Source of the DNA: Betaproteobacteria bacterium
GTDB lineage: Bacteria; Pseudomonadota; Gammaproteobacteria; Burkholderiales; SG8-41
Length of the DNA stretch: 34,438 bases
Assembly (NCBI GenBank): GCA_025356695.1
Contig: JANXSE010000377.1
Span: 1-34,438, forward strand
Reading direction: 5' to 3'
Within the stretch, counting starts at the first letter, position 1, and each line of letters starts with the position of its first letter. The notes beneath the pieces were generated by a model. That model saw only the letters and a program-made list of their open reading frames with translations, searched no databases and was not told the DNA's origin. This document shows, piece after piece, positions 1 through 7,489 of this stretch. A program made the position numbers and the translations under genes.

Positions 1-492
1 GGCAGTCCGCGCTGGCAGGTCGAGGGCGACGCCACCGCGCCGAGCAAACCCAATGTTCTCAAGCAAACCGGCAGCGGCACCTTTCCCTGGTGCGTAAAAA
101 GCGGCGTTTCCATCAAGGACGGCTTCGTTGCAGTGAAATTCAAGTCGCTGTCTGGGCGCGAAGATCAGGCCGGCGGTGTCGTCTGGCGCTGGGCGGACGG
201 CGACAACTACTACGTCGCGCGCGCCAACGCGCTCGAAGATAATGTGTCTTTGTATTACACCGAAGGCGGTAGCCGCAAGACGATCAAGTATGTTGACGCT
301 CCGGTGCCGCCCAATGTCTGGCACACCCTGCGGGTCGTATTTTCGGGCGCAGACATCGAGGTGATGCTCGATGGCAAATCGTACATACGCGTTACCGACA
401 AGCACATCGCCAACGCCGGCGCGGTCGGGGTCTGGACCAAGGCGGACAGTGTCACGGCTTTCGACGATTTTAGTTTTGGCGCTGCCAAATAA
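1..492 (+). CDS. LamG/DUF1080-like beta-sandwich protein, 3' part
   Basis: The reading frame is open from the first base of the window to the TAA at 490-492, so the gene starts upstream and only its last 163 codons are present. The visible part has alternating short beta-strand segments typical of concanavalin-like (LamG or DUF1080, 3-keto-disaccharide hydrolase type) domains: GGVVWRW, NYYVARANA, SLYYTEGG, WHTLRVVFSG, IEVMLDGK and a closing FDDFSFG. Such domains bind or cleave carbohydrate outside the cytoplasm. No catalytic residue can be assigned from this fragment, so it could equally be a non-catalytic binding module. The GTG at 133 is internal and is not a likely start because the homologous strand pattern continues upstream of it. 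The family is inferred from the fold pattern; the function is unknown. Confidence 0.7.
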   Translation, partial: GSPRWQVEGDATAPSKPNVLKQTGSGTFPWCVKSGVSIKDGFVAVKFKSLSGREDQAGGVVWRWADGDNYYVARANALEDNVSLYYTEGGSRKTIKYVDAPVPPNVWHTLRVVFSGADIEVMLDGKSYIRVTDKHIANAGAVGVWTKADSVTAFDDFSFGAAK

Positions 493-584
493 ACCCGACT
501 TCTGCGGAGCAGAGCATGACTTCTTCGATTGATTTTTCAGGGCTACAATCCTCGGGAAAATTGTGGAGCTCGACACGTGGAACG

Positions 585-621
585 ATCCGGCCGGTGCTTC
601 GTGTGCTGGAACCGGTCGGAT
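585..621 (+). other. Imperfect hairpin between the first two genes
   Basis: ATCCGGCCGGT at 585-595 pairs with ACCGGTCGGAT at 611-621 over 11 bp with one G-U wobble and a 15-base loop. There is no run of T after it, so it is at best a weak terminator. It could also be a leader structure of the small membrane protein gene, which starts at 640. A TACAAT hexamer at 544-549 could be a -10 element, but I find no convincing -35. Confidence 0.35.
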
Positions 622-639
622 TAAATTGAGGCCGGACGC

Positions 640-813
640 ATGCTCGGACTGATTGTTTCCACCGTCGTTTATTTCGCCGCCAGCCATTACACCAAACGCT
701 GGCTTGACGATATGGACATCCCCAAGTCTTTCACGCGCAGCACCGCGATCTTCTGCTTCGCGCTGATTATTGCGTATGCTTTTGCGGCGCTGGCCGACTG
801 GCTGTTTCCATAA
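640..813 (+). CDS. Small two-helix membrane protein (57 aa)
   Basis: ATG at 640-642, TAA at 811-813, 57 residues. A TGAGG at 627-631 lies 8 bases before the ATG and supports translation. The protein has a hydrophobic segment at about residues 2-15, a short charged connector (TKRWLDDMDIPKSFTRS, about 18-34) and a second hydrophobic segment at about 35-52 ending in WLFP. This is the look of a small inner-membrane hairpin protein. I do not recognise a named family. Its stop is 22 bp from the converging LysR stop. The ribosome binding site, clean hydrophobic pattern and lack of a competing frame make it credible. Confidence 0.6.
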   Translation: MLGLIVSTVVYFAASHYTKRWLDDMDIPKSFTRSTAIFCFALIIAYAFAALADWLFP

Positions 814-835
814 ACCAGTCCCCGAATGTGCAAAC

Positions 836-1735
836 TTAGTTGAGTGCCTTGTTTTTGCGCAGGGTCTCCACCAGCAGATCGACGAATGTCCGCACTTTCG
901 CCGGGGCCTGCCGGCCTTCGCGGTGCAGCACATGGATTGGCAGTTTCGCCGGTTCATGATTGACCAGCACCGCTTTCAGTTGTCCGGCGGCAAGGTGGTG
1001 CGCGATCTGGTACGACAGAAGACGCGTTAATCCAAAGCCCTGTGTCGCGGCGACGATCGCAGATTCATTGTTGGTCACCGTTAGTCGCGGTTGCACCTTT
1101 ACGCTGACGGTCTTTTTGTCTTTGACGAATTTCCATTCAAGCGACGGCGAAACGGGGCTGGCCGCAATGATCGTGTGTTGCGCGAGTTCGGCCGGCGTGC
1201 GCGGCGTGCCGTTCTTTTTGAGATAGTCGGGCGACGCGCAGACGACACGACGAACGTGGCCAACGCCGACGGCGTGCAAGCTTGAATCCGGCAGTTCGCC
1301 AATGCGCACTCCAACATCCATGCCTTCCTCGATCAGATTGACCACGCGGTCGAGAAACAGCGCGGACACCGACATCTCCGGAAAGCGTTTGAGATATTCG
1401 ATAATGCCGGGCATGACGTAGAGGCGGCCAAACAGCACGGGCGCGGTGACGGCAAGCTGGCCGCGCGGCACGCCGTGCACGCCGGCGGCCGCCTCATCGG
1501 CCTCGTCGGCGTCGGCGATGATGCGCCGGGCGTGGGCAAGGTAACGCAGGCCGGCGTCGGTGGCCCGCACAAAGCGGGTGGTGCGCGTCAGCAGCCTGAC
1601 CTGCAGGCGCGCTTCAAGCGCGGCAATGGCCCGCGTCACCGCGGGTGGAGACATGCCGAGTTTGCGCGCGCCGCCGGCGAAACTTTCCGCCTCGGCCACC
1701 GCGGCGAATACTGTCATCAGGTGCAATCGGTCCAT
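836..1735 (-). CDS. LysR family transcriptional regulator
   Basis: 299 residues, the usual LysR length. Residues 1-60 form the winged helix-turn-helix: MDRLHLMTVFAAVAEAESFA, then ARKLGMSPPAVTRAIAALEARL, with the typical LLTRTTR at the end of the HTH linker. Residues about 90-290 form the periplasmic-binding-protein-like effector domain, including GVRIGELPDSSL and a VAATQGFGLTRLL stretch. The PPAVTRAI recognition helix is of the subgroup that often controls adjacent small redox or quinone-type genes. It is divergent from the CxxC peroxidase-family gene at 1869, and two inverted repeats sit directly upstream of its start, the classical LysR arrangement for autoregulation plus control of the divergent operon. 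The effector is unknown. Confidence 0.93.
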   Translation of the reverse strand: MDRLHLMTVFAAVAEAESFAGGARKLGMSPPAVTRAIAALEARLQVRLLTRTTRFVRATDAGLRYLAHARRIIADADEADEAAAGVHGVPRGQLAVTAPVLFGRLYVMPGIIEYLKRFPEMSVSALFLDRVVNLIEEGMDVGVRIGELPDSSLHAVGVGHVRRVVCASPDYLKKNGTPRTPAELAQHTIIAASPVSPSLEWKFVKDKKTVSVKVQPRLTVTNNESAIVAATQGFGLTRLLSYQIAHHLAAGQLKAVLVNHEPAKLPIHVLHREGRQAPAKVRTFVDLLVETLRKNKALN

Positions 1736-1741
1736 TCAGTA

Positions 1742-1767
1742 TTCCAATAAGTGGAACAATAAATTGT
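1742..1767. promoter_or_regulatory. Candidate LysR operator: two adjacent dyads
   Basis: TTCCA at 1742-1746 and TGGAA at 1752-1756 form a perfect 5-bp dyad with a 5-base spacer. It is followed at once by ACAAT-AA-ATTGT at 1756-1767, a second perfect dyad. Both lie 7-32 bases upstream of the LysR start codon, in an AT-rich block unlike the surrounding GC-rich DNA. A further GTTGGAAC half-site occurs near 1791-1798. The position fits a LysR-type regulator binding region that also serves the divergent gene at 1869. Binding is inferred, not shown. Confidence 0.5.
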
Positions 1768-1868
1768 AATTTTCGATTATTCTTCTTTTTGTTGGAACTT
1801 GGCAAGATGCGTTCCATTCGCGGCGCACGGTGCGCGGCGAAGCGAAACCACCCTTAAAGGAAATTGCC

Positions 1869-2417
1869 ATGAGCCGAATCACCACCCCTGCCGTCGAACA
1901 AGCCCCCGCCGCTTCGCGTCCTCTGCTGGATGCCGTAAACAAGCAACTCGGCATCGTGCCGAACTTGATGAAAGTGCTCGGTAACAGCGCAGCCGCACTG
2001 GGTGGTTATCTCAGCCTCAGCGGTGCGCTCGGCAAAGGCACGTTGGGCGCGAAAACAGGCGAACGCGTCGCACTGGCGGTTGCCGAGATCAACGGTTGCA
2101 ACTATTGCCTCGCCGCTCACAGCTACCTCGGCAGGAACATGGCCAAACTAGACGACGCAGAAATCATCGCCAACCGTAACGGCACCTCGCTCGACCCGAA
2201 GGCCGATGCCGCGGTGCGTTTCGCGGCGCAGGTCGTCAGGGCGCGCGGCCACGTAACCGATGCCGACGTGCAGGCGGTGAAACGCGCAGGCTACAACGAC
2301 GCCGAGATCATGGAAATTGTCGTGCACGTTGCGCTCAATACGCTGACCAACTACGTCAACGAAGTGGCGCAGACCGAAATCGATTTTCCGCAGGTTGATT
2401 TGTTGCGCGCCGCGTAA
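1869..2417 (+). CDS. AhpD-like carboxymuconolactone decarboxylase family protein
   Basis: 182 residues from ATG 1869, which follows AAAGGAA at about 1855-1861. An in-frame upstream ATG at 1830 lacks a site and would add 13 residues. The AhpD core is clear: Cys77-x2-Cys80-x3-His84 within NGCNYCLAAHS, with Glu65 in GERVALAVAE lying 12 residues before the first Cys. That is the same spacing as Glu118, Cys130, Cys133 and His137 of mycobacterial AhpD. The family uses the CxxC pair for thiol-dependent peroxide reduction or acts as a decarboxylase; the paired Cys and proton-relay His favour the redox role. It is probably co-transcribed with the PNPOx-family gene 72 bp downstream and controlled by the divergent LysR regulator. 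Confidence 0.9.
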   Translation: MSRITTPAVEQAPAASRPLLDAVNKQLGIVPNLMKVLGNSAAALGGYLSLSGALGKGTLGAKTGERVALAVAEINGCNYCLAAHSYLGRNMAKLDDAEIIANRNGTSLDPKADAAVRFAAQVVRARGHVTDADVQAVKRAGYNDAEIMEIVVHVALNTLTNYVNEVAQTEIDFPQVDLLRAA

Positions 2418-2427
2418 GTGGTGACGG

Positions 2428-2456
2428 GCGCGGCGGCGCAGTGCGCCCCGCCGCGC
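2428..2456 (+). terminator. GC-rich intergenic hairpin (attenuator or processing site)
   Basis: GCGCGGCGG at 2428-2436 is the exact complement of CCGCCGCGC at 2448-2456. The inner GGCGC-AGT-GCGCC extends the stem with a small bulge. It lies just after the AhpD-like stop and before the ribosome binding site of the next gene. No T tract follows, so an mRNA-stabilising or partly terminating hairpin inside a two-gene operon is as likely as a true terminator. Confidence 0.4.
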
Positions 2457-2489
2457 GACGAATCTGCAGTTGCCAAAAGAGGAAATGTC

Positions 2490-3101
2490 ATGGGCGATAC
2501 ATTCAAAATTCCGAGCGACGTGGCGTTTACGCCCGTCGTCAAGTCGATTCAGTCGCGCAAAGGTTCGCGTCACGCCTATGCACGGATGGAGGAGGGTGAC
2601 GGCTGGCATACCACCATCACGGCGGACCTCGCCGGGTTCATCGCCGCGCAAACCAGTGTGTTTCTGGGTACTGCCAACGCCGCCGGCCAGCCCTATATCC
2701 AGCATCGTGGCGGTCCTGCGGGTTTCCTGCACGTCATCGACGAAAGGACCATCGCGTTTGCCGATTACCGCGGTAACCGCCAGTTCATCACGGCCGGCAA
2801 TCTGCACGAAAACTCCAAGGCGCATCTGTTTTTGCTCGATTACGCGCAGCGCCGGCGCGTCAAGATCTGGGGCGAGGCGCGTGTCGTCGAAAACGATGCC
2901 GCGCTCCTGGCGACACTGATGCCGGCGGACTACAAGGCCAGAGCAGAGCAGGCCATCGTGTTCACGATCAACGCGTGGGATGCCAACTGTCCGCAGCATA
3001 TTCCGCAGCGCTTCGCAGCGTCCGAAGTGGCAGGCATGCTCGAAACGCGCGATCGTCGTATCGCCGAACTTGAAGCCGAGGTGGCGCAGCTGCGGTCCTG
3101 A
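2490..3101 (+). CDS. Pyridoxamine 5'-phosphate oxidase-family flavin-binding protein
   Basis: 203 residues from ATG 2490, which is preceded by AGAGGAA at 2478-2484. The open frame extends upstream to 2418 without a site. Residues about 45-150 carry the split-barrel FMN-binding pattern: FIAAQTSVFLGTANAAGQPY, then GGPAGFLHVIDERTIAFADY, then NRQFITAGNLHENSKAHLFL and RRRVKIWGEARVV. This is the PNPOx-like COG3576 type rather than a true vitamin B6 enzyme. The C-terminus (about 178-203) is a charged heptad stretch, DRRIAELEAEVAQLRS, probably a short coiled coil for oligomerisation. The family binds FMN, F420 or haem and often acts in oxidative stress. Its place behind an AhpD-like gene and a LysR regulator supports a stress role, but the substrate is unknown. 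Confidence 0.85.
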   Translation: MGDTFKIPSDVAFTPVVKSIQSRKGSRHAYARMEEGDGWHTTITADLAGFIAAQTSVFLGTANAAGQPYIQHRGGPAGFLHVIDERTIAFADYRGNRQFITAGNLHENSKAHLFLLDYAQRRRVKIWGEARVVENDAALLATLMPADYKARAEQAIVFTINAWDANCPQHIPQRFAASEVAGMLETRDRRIAELEAEVAQLRS

Positions 3102-3156
3102 AACGCCGGCGATCCGACGGGGCAGTCCAAACCGGTGCCCACGTGCAATTGACCCG

Positions 3157-3197
3157 TTGACGCAAGTCAAACGGCCGGCGGTGCGGGCGCCTAAGAT
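3157..3197 (+). promoter_or_regulatory. FNR/CRP-type box with a class II promoter
   Basis: TTGAC-GCAA-GTCAA at 3157-3170 is a perfect 14-bp palindrome of the FNR/ANR/DNR type (consensus TTGAT-N4-ATCAA). A TAAGAT hexamer at 3192-3197 matches four of six -10 positions. A transcript start about 7 bases after it, near 3204, would put the centre of the palindrome at about -41, the class II activator position. The ATPase ATG is at 3268. The site is seen directly. Oxygen- or redox-dependent activation is inferred from family knowledge. Confidence 0.65.
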
Positions 3198-3267
3198 GGG
3201 TTTCTCCCGGTCATTTGCCGTATAGCCGGATCTGTTGGCGCCGACGTTTGCAGTCCTGCACGGGACC

Positions 3268-5943
3268 ATGAAGATAAACCAGATCAGCGTTGAAGCCGCG
3301 CTTGCCAGCTTGAACAGCGGCAGGCAGGGCCTCACTTCGGCCGAGGCGGCACGACGGCGCGATGAATTCGGCGGTAATCGTCTCGAAAAAATAGAACACG
3401 AAGCAGGCTGGCGCCGCTGCGCGCGGCAATTCACGGGGTTTTTCGCGTTGATCCTGTGGCTCGCCGCGGCGCTGGCTCTGGTGGCGCAGTGGCGCGATCC
3501 CGAGTCGGGCATGGCGACGCTGGCCGCTGCGATCGTCGGTGTCATCCTTATCAACGGCGTGTTTTCGTTCTGGCAGGAGTACCGCGCCGAGCGCGCCATC
3601 GCCGCGCTGACGAAATTGCTGCCGGCGCAGGTGATGGTCCTGCGCGATGGTGCGGCGGTGCAGTTGACTGCGGACCAGCTGGTGCCGGGTGACATCATTG
3701 AGTTGCGCGAGGGCGACCAGGTGCCGGCGGATGGCCGCGTGATCGTTGCGCACGGGCTGCGCGTCAACGAGTCGACCATTACCGGCGAGTCATCGTCCAG
3801 CGACAAGGACGCGCGCGCGAGCGCGGGCGAGGACCTGCTCGCCAGCCGCAACGTCGTGCTGGCCGGCACCGCGGTGGAGGCCGGTGCTGCGCAGGCACTG
3901 GTGTTTGCGACCGGCATGCGCACGGAATTCGGCCGCATCGCGCGGCTGGCGCAAAGTGCGCGCGCGCCGCTCTCGCCGCTGCAGATGGAAATTGCGCGGC
4001 TGAGCCGCCTGATCGCGGTACTGGCAACGGTGCTTGGTGTTGGATTTTTTGCGCTGGGAACGGCGCTGGGCTTTCCGTTCTGGCAAAACGTCATTTTCGC
4101 CATCGGCATCATCGTCGCCAATGTGCCCGAGGGGCTGCTGCCGACGGTGACGCTGGCGCTGGCGATGGGCACGCAGCGCATGGCCAAACGCAACGCATTG
4201 ATCCGGCATCTGCCGGCGGTCGAAACGCTGGGTTCGACTACCGTTATCTGCACCGATAAGACCGGCACGCTGACGCAGAACCGCATGCGCGTGAAGCGGC
4301 TGTATTTTGCCGACGGAGAGTTTGCATACGATGCTGCACGCACGACGGCGGATGAGACGTGGCGCGGCCGCCGCCTGTTCGAGGTCGCGCGCCACTGCCA
4401 TTCCTTGCGCGAGGTCGCCGCCGTCGATGGCAGACAGTGGCTCGGCGATCCGATGGAAGTCACGCTGCTCGAAATGGCCCACACGCAGCCCGGCGAGGTT
4501 TATCCGCGCGAAGACGAAATTGCCTTCGACAGCGACCGCAAGCGGTTTTCCACTCTGAATGCAACACCGGCCGGGACCATGCTGTATTGCAAGGGCGCGC
4601 TCGAAACCGTGTTGCCACTGTGTGCCGCCAGCGAGACGCGCAGCGGCACCGTTGCACTCACCGACAGTGCGCGTGCAGGCATACGCGCAGCTGAATCTGC
4701 CTTCGCGCAACAAGGCATGCGTGTGCTGGCCTTTGCTTATCGCGCGCTACCCGCAGAAACACCGCGCGCGGAATGGGAGAGCGGTCTGGTCTTCGCCGGG
4801 CTGGTTGGACTGGAGGACCCGGTGCGGCTCGAGGTGCCCGGCGCCATTGCGGCGTGCCACGCGGCCGGCATCCAGGTCATCATGGTCACCGGCGATCATC
4901 CGCAGACGGCCACCGCAGTGGCGCGCGAGATCGGGCTGGTGCGTTCGACGGCGCCGCGGGTGATTACCGGTAACGAGCTTGCACGCCTGACGGAGGCGCA
5001 GTTGCAGGTTGCACTCGATGCACCGGAAATCCTCTTTGCGCGCGTCGGCGCCACGCAGAAGATGGTGATCGTCGAGGCGCTGCAGCGCAAGAACCACATC
5101 GTGGCGGCCACCGGCGACGGCGTCAACGACGCGCCGGCGTTGAAGCGCGCCGACATCGGCATTGCGATGGCGCTGATCGGCACCGACGTCGCCAAAGAGG
5201 CCGCCGACATGATCCTGCTCGACGACAATTTCGCCAGTATCGTCGCCGCCATCGAGGAGGGGCGCGCGGTGTTCGACAACATTCGCAAGTTTCTGACTTA
5301 CATATTGACGTCGAACATCCCAGAGCTGGTGCCCTATCTGGCCTATGCGCTGCTGCGCATTCCGCTGCCGCTCACCATCATGCAGATCCTCGCCGTTGAC
5401 CTTGGCACCGACATGCTGCCGGCGCTGGCGCTCGGTGCCGAGCGACCCGCGCCCGGCGTCATGCTGCGGCCGCCGCGGCCGCGCAGCGAGCGACTGCTGT
5501 CGTGGCGCCTGCTGGCGCGCGCGTATCTGTTTCTCGGCGGGCTTGAGGCGGCAGCGGCGATAGCGGCGTTTTTCTTCGTGCTCGACCGCGGCGGGTGGGT
5601 TTACGGCGAGCCGCTGGCGGCGACCGCAACGCTTTATCTGGCGGCGACGACTGCGTGTTTTGCCGCGATCGTGGTGGCGCAGGTCGTCAACGTATTTTTG
5701 TGCCGCGACGAGCGGCGTTCGGTATTTGCCTTGGGTCAGCGCACCAATCCGCTGATCCTGTGGGGCATTGCGTTCGAACTGATACTTGCCGCTATCATCA
5801 TTTATACGCCGCTTGGCAACCAGATTTTCGGCACGGCGCCGCTCAATGCGGGCGCGTGGTTGTTCATGCTGCCGCTGGCGCTGGCGATGCTCGCGGCTGA
5901 GGAGTTGCGCAAATGGTTTGTGCGGCGGTCCGGCGCGTCATGA
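3268..5943 (+). CDS. Cation-translocating P-type ATPase, P2C (Na+/K+-ATPase)-like
   Basis: 891 residues from ATG 3268; a TTG at 3235 is also in frame but has no better site. Order of parts: N-terminal cation ATPase domain (1-70), actuator domain with TGES at 172-175, M4 with VPEGLL (Glu288), phosphorylation motif DKTGTLT with Asp330, a nucleotide domain, TGDH, the hinge TGDGVNDAP (Asp617, Asp621) and six C-terminal helices. PEGLL in M4, TSNIPE in M5 (Ser682, Asn683, Glu686) and DLGTDM in M6 (Asp711, Asp715) match Na+/K+-ATPase rather than Ca2+-ATPase sequences. Gln805 and Glu837 also align with Gln923 and Glu954, while Asn808 stands where Asp926 is found. It would pump monovalent cations across the inner membrane using ATP. 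Transported ions are inferred; no beta subunit is encoded nearby. Confidence 0.93.
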   Translation: MKINQISVEAALASLNSGRQGLTSAEAARRRDEFGGNRLEKIEHEAGWRRCARQFTGFFALILWLAAALALVAQWRDPESGMATLAAAIVGVILINGVFSFWQEYRAERAIAALTKLLPAQVMVLRDGAAVQLTADQLVPGDIIELREGDQVPADGRVIVAHGLRVNESTITGESSSSDKDARASAGEDLLASRNVVLAGTAVEAGAAQALVFATGMRTEFGRIARLAQSARAPLSPLQMEIARLSRLIAVLATVLGVGFFALGTALGFPFWQNVIFAIGIIVANVPEGLLPTVTLALAMGTQRMAKRNALIRHLPAVETLGSTTVICTDKTGTLTQNRMRVKRLYFADGEFAYDAARTTADETWRGRRLFEVARHCHSLREVAAVDGRQWLGDPMEVTLLEMAHTQPGEVYPREDEIAFDSDRKRFSTLNATPAGTMLYCKGALETVLPLCAASETRSGTVALTDSARAGIRAAESAFAQQGMRVLAFAYRALPAETPRAEWESGLVFAGLVGLEDPVRLEVPGAIAACHAAGIQVIMVTGDHPQTATAVAREIGLVRSTAPRVITGNELARLTEAQLQVALDAPEILFARVGATQKMVIVEALQRKNHIVAATGDGVNDAPALKRADIGIAMALIGTDVAKEAADMILLDDNFASIVAAIEEGRAVFDNIRKFLTYILTSNIPELVPYLAYALLRIPLPLTIMQILAVDLGTDMLPALALGAERPAPGVMLRPPRPRSERLLSWRLLARAYLFLGGLEAAAAIAAFFFVLDRGGWVYGEPLAATATLYLAATTACFAAIVVAQVVNVFLCRDERRSVFALGQRTNPLILWGIAFELILAAIIIYTPLGNQIFGTAPLNAGAWLFMLPLALAMLAAEELRKWFVRRSGAS

Positions 5944-6249
5944 GCTTTTCGAGAGCCGCACCAGTGTGAATTGGCGCCAGCGGATCTTGTGCGCCACCTG
6001 TACGAAGGAAGCGCTGATTAAGTCCTTTGTTCAATTCGCGCTTCCTCGAATGTCAGGGGATATACAAGGGGGGGCGAGCCCCTTGTTCAGTGCATCCCCA
6101 AGTCTGAGCCGGTGGAACTGCCTGGCGGCGCCGGGGTCTGAGTGATGGGTGTAAGTTTCGGAGTACGGCACCGACTCAGTCACAGCGCCGCGTTCCCGGC
6201 GGCCGTTTACAATCCGGGGACAATGCAATTCGAAATCGGGGGTTAGATC
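5944..6249. other. Non-coding interval with nested inverted repeats
   Basis: About 300 bases without a credible gene. AGGAAGCGC at 6006-6014 pairs perfectly with GCGCTTCCT at 6038-6046 around a 23-base AT-richer loop. Next, GGGGAT (6056-6061) pairs with ATCCCC (6094-6099) and encloses a second stem, ACAAGGGG (6064-6071) with CCCCTTGT (6079-6086). The second structure could end ATPase transcription, although no T tract follows. The first looks like the ends of a short mobile-element relic, but I cannot identify one. A TACAAT at 6208-6213 may be the -10 of the msrA promoter. Confidence 0.5.
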
Positions 6250-6927
6250 ATGCGGAACCATTTTCAGAACGGTTTTAGAAGTTTCACCGCGGCATTGACC
6301 GTGGCGGTTCTCGCCGCCTGCAGCGTTTCGGATGCGGCGGTGTCGCTACCCGATCCCGCCGTCGATGCGCCGGCGGCAACGAAGAGCGGCTTGCAAACTG
6401 CGGTGTTCGCCGGCGGCTGCTTCTGGGGCGTCGAAGCGGTGTTCGAGCATGTGAAGGGCGTCACCCAGGCGGTGTCCGGATACGCGGGCGGTACCGCGGA
6501 AACCGCCGATTATCAGAAGGTGAGTTCGGGCAGTACCGGCCACGCCGAGGCGGTGCAGGTGACCTACGACCCGTCCAGGGTCAGCTATGGCCAGTTGCTG
6601 AAGGTGTTTTTTTCCGTCGCGCACAACCCGACGGAACTGAACCGGCAGGGCCCGGACACCGGCCCGCAGTACCGCTCGGCGATTTTTTATGCCGACGAGG
6701 CGCAGAAGCGCGTGGTGCAGGCCTACATCGCGCAACTGCAGACGGCGAAGAGTTTTCCGCGCCCCATCGTCACCGAAGTGGCACCGCTCAAAGCCTTTTA
6801 TGCGGCCGAGGCCTACCATCAGGATTACGTCGTGCATCATCCCGACCAGCCGTACATCATTTACAACGACCTGCCGAAGGTCGCCAATCTGCAGAAACAG
6901 TTTCCACAGTTGTACGTCGAGCGTTAA
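6250..6927 (+). CDS. msrA: Peptide-methionine (S)-S-oxide reductase, lipoprotein form
   Basis: 225 residues. The catalytic motif GGCFWG places the nucleophile at Cys57. It is followed by EAVFEHVKGVTQAVSGYAGG and later STGHAEAVQVTYDP, both characteristic of MsrA, which reduces methionine-S-sulfoxide. The N-terminus has a charged start, a hydrophobic core and VLAAC at 20-24, a lipobox that would be cleaved and lipidated at Cys24, so the enzyme probably works in the periplasm attached to a membrane. Cys24 and Cys57 are the only cysteines. There is no C-terminal resolving Cys, so recycling must come from an external thiol. The start has only a weak upstream site (GGGGGTTAGATC). It is convergent with the cupin gene. 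Confidence 0.93.
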   Translation: MRNHFQNGFRSFTAALTVAVLAACSVSDAAVSLPDPAVDAPAATKSGLQTAVFAGGCFWGVEAVFEHVKGVTQAVSGYAGGTAETADYQKVSSGSTGHAEAVQVTYDPSRVSYGQLLKVFFSVAHNPTELNRQGPDTGPQYRSAIFYADEAQKRVVQAYIAQLQTAKSFPRPIVTEVAPLKAFYAAEAYHQDYVVHHPDQPYIIYNDLPKVANLQKQFPQLYVER

Positions 6928-6958
6928 GTCGTGCCGCTGCGCCGGCGGCGCGCGCGGG

Positions 6959-7489
6959 CTATTTTTTCGGCGCGTTTGCCGGATCGACGAAGCGTGTTGC
7001 GGTGGGGCCGCTGCCCGTGACCTGCACGATGACGCCGTCTTCCTTGATGACCGAGAAGTGGCTGACGTTCGCCGGTTCGGTGTGATAACTGCCGGCTGGC
7101 AGTGCTTTCAATTTCGCCGGATCGAGTTTGTCGCCGTAGCCGACGTACCAGGTGCCCGAAATCACGGTGTAGGTCCGGTCTTCCGGATGTGAATGTGCCT
7201 GCGAGGTGCTGTTGGCGGGAAACTTGACCCGCTCGACGTAGGGGCCGGCCTTGGTTGAGTCGCCGATCATGGGGGCGATTTCGTGTCCCGGCACGCGTCC
7301 GGGTTTCCACTTCAGTTCCTCGGTGGTGATGCGGACGGCACCGTCGGGCAGGTTGTCGGTGGCGCCGGCCACGGTGGCCGAAAGGCCAAGCACCAGCATG
7401 CCAACGAGAGCGATACGTTGCCCGGCGTCGGAACCCGTTTGTTGTTGCGGAACTGCGCGGACATTTTCTGCGACGGCAATAGTGTTCAT
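6959..7489 (-). CDS. Exported cupin-domain protein
   Basis: 176 residues, start ATG at 7489 preceded by AGGAGA at a good distance. An N-terminal hydrophobic stretch (IALVGMLVLGLSATVAGA, about residues 28-45) is likely a signal peptide. The rest is a single cupin: the first motif QAHSHPEDRTYTV ... GTWYVG supplies two His and an acidic residue, and the second motif is GSYHTEP ... SHFSVI. Cupins of this small type bind a metal and are often annotated only as cupin-domain proteins (DUF4437-like). It lies divergent from the response regulator and convergent with msrA. The substrate is unknown. The signal peptide starts late, so a start a little downstream is possible. Confidence 0.82.
   Translation of the reverse strand: MNTIAVAENVRAVPQQQTGSDAGQRIALVGMLVLGLSATVAGATDNLPDGAVRITTEELKWKPGRVPGHEIAPMIGDSTKAGPYVERVKFPANSTSQAHSHPEDRTYTVISGTWYVGYGDKLDPAKLKALPAGSYHTEPANVSHFSVIKEDGVIVQVTGSGPTATRFVDPANAPKK

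Noticed and set aside
2148..4484. A 778-codon open frame on the minus strand.
   Set aside because: It lies opposite three well-supported genes (AhpD-like, PNPOx, ATPase), is rich in Ser, Arg and Ala as expected for an antisense of GC-rich genes, and shows no domain.
5786..6261. Short open frames in the gap after the ATPase, on both strands.
   Set aside because: No ribosome binding site, no hydrophobic or domain pattern, and they cross the inverted repeats.
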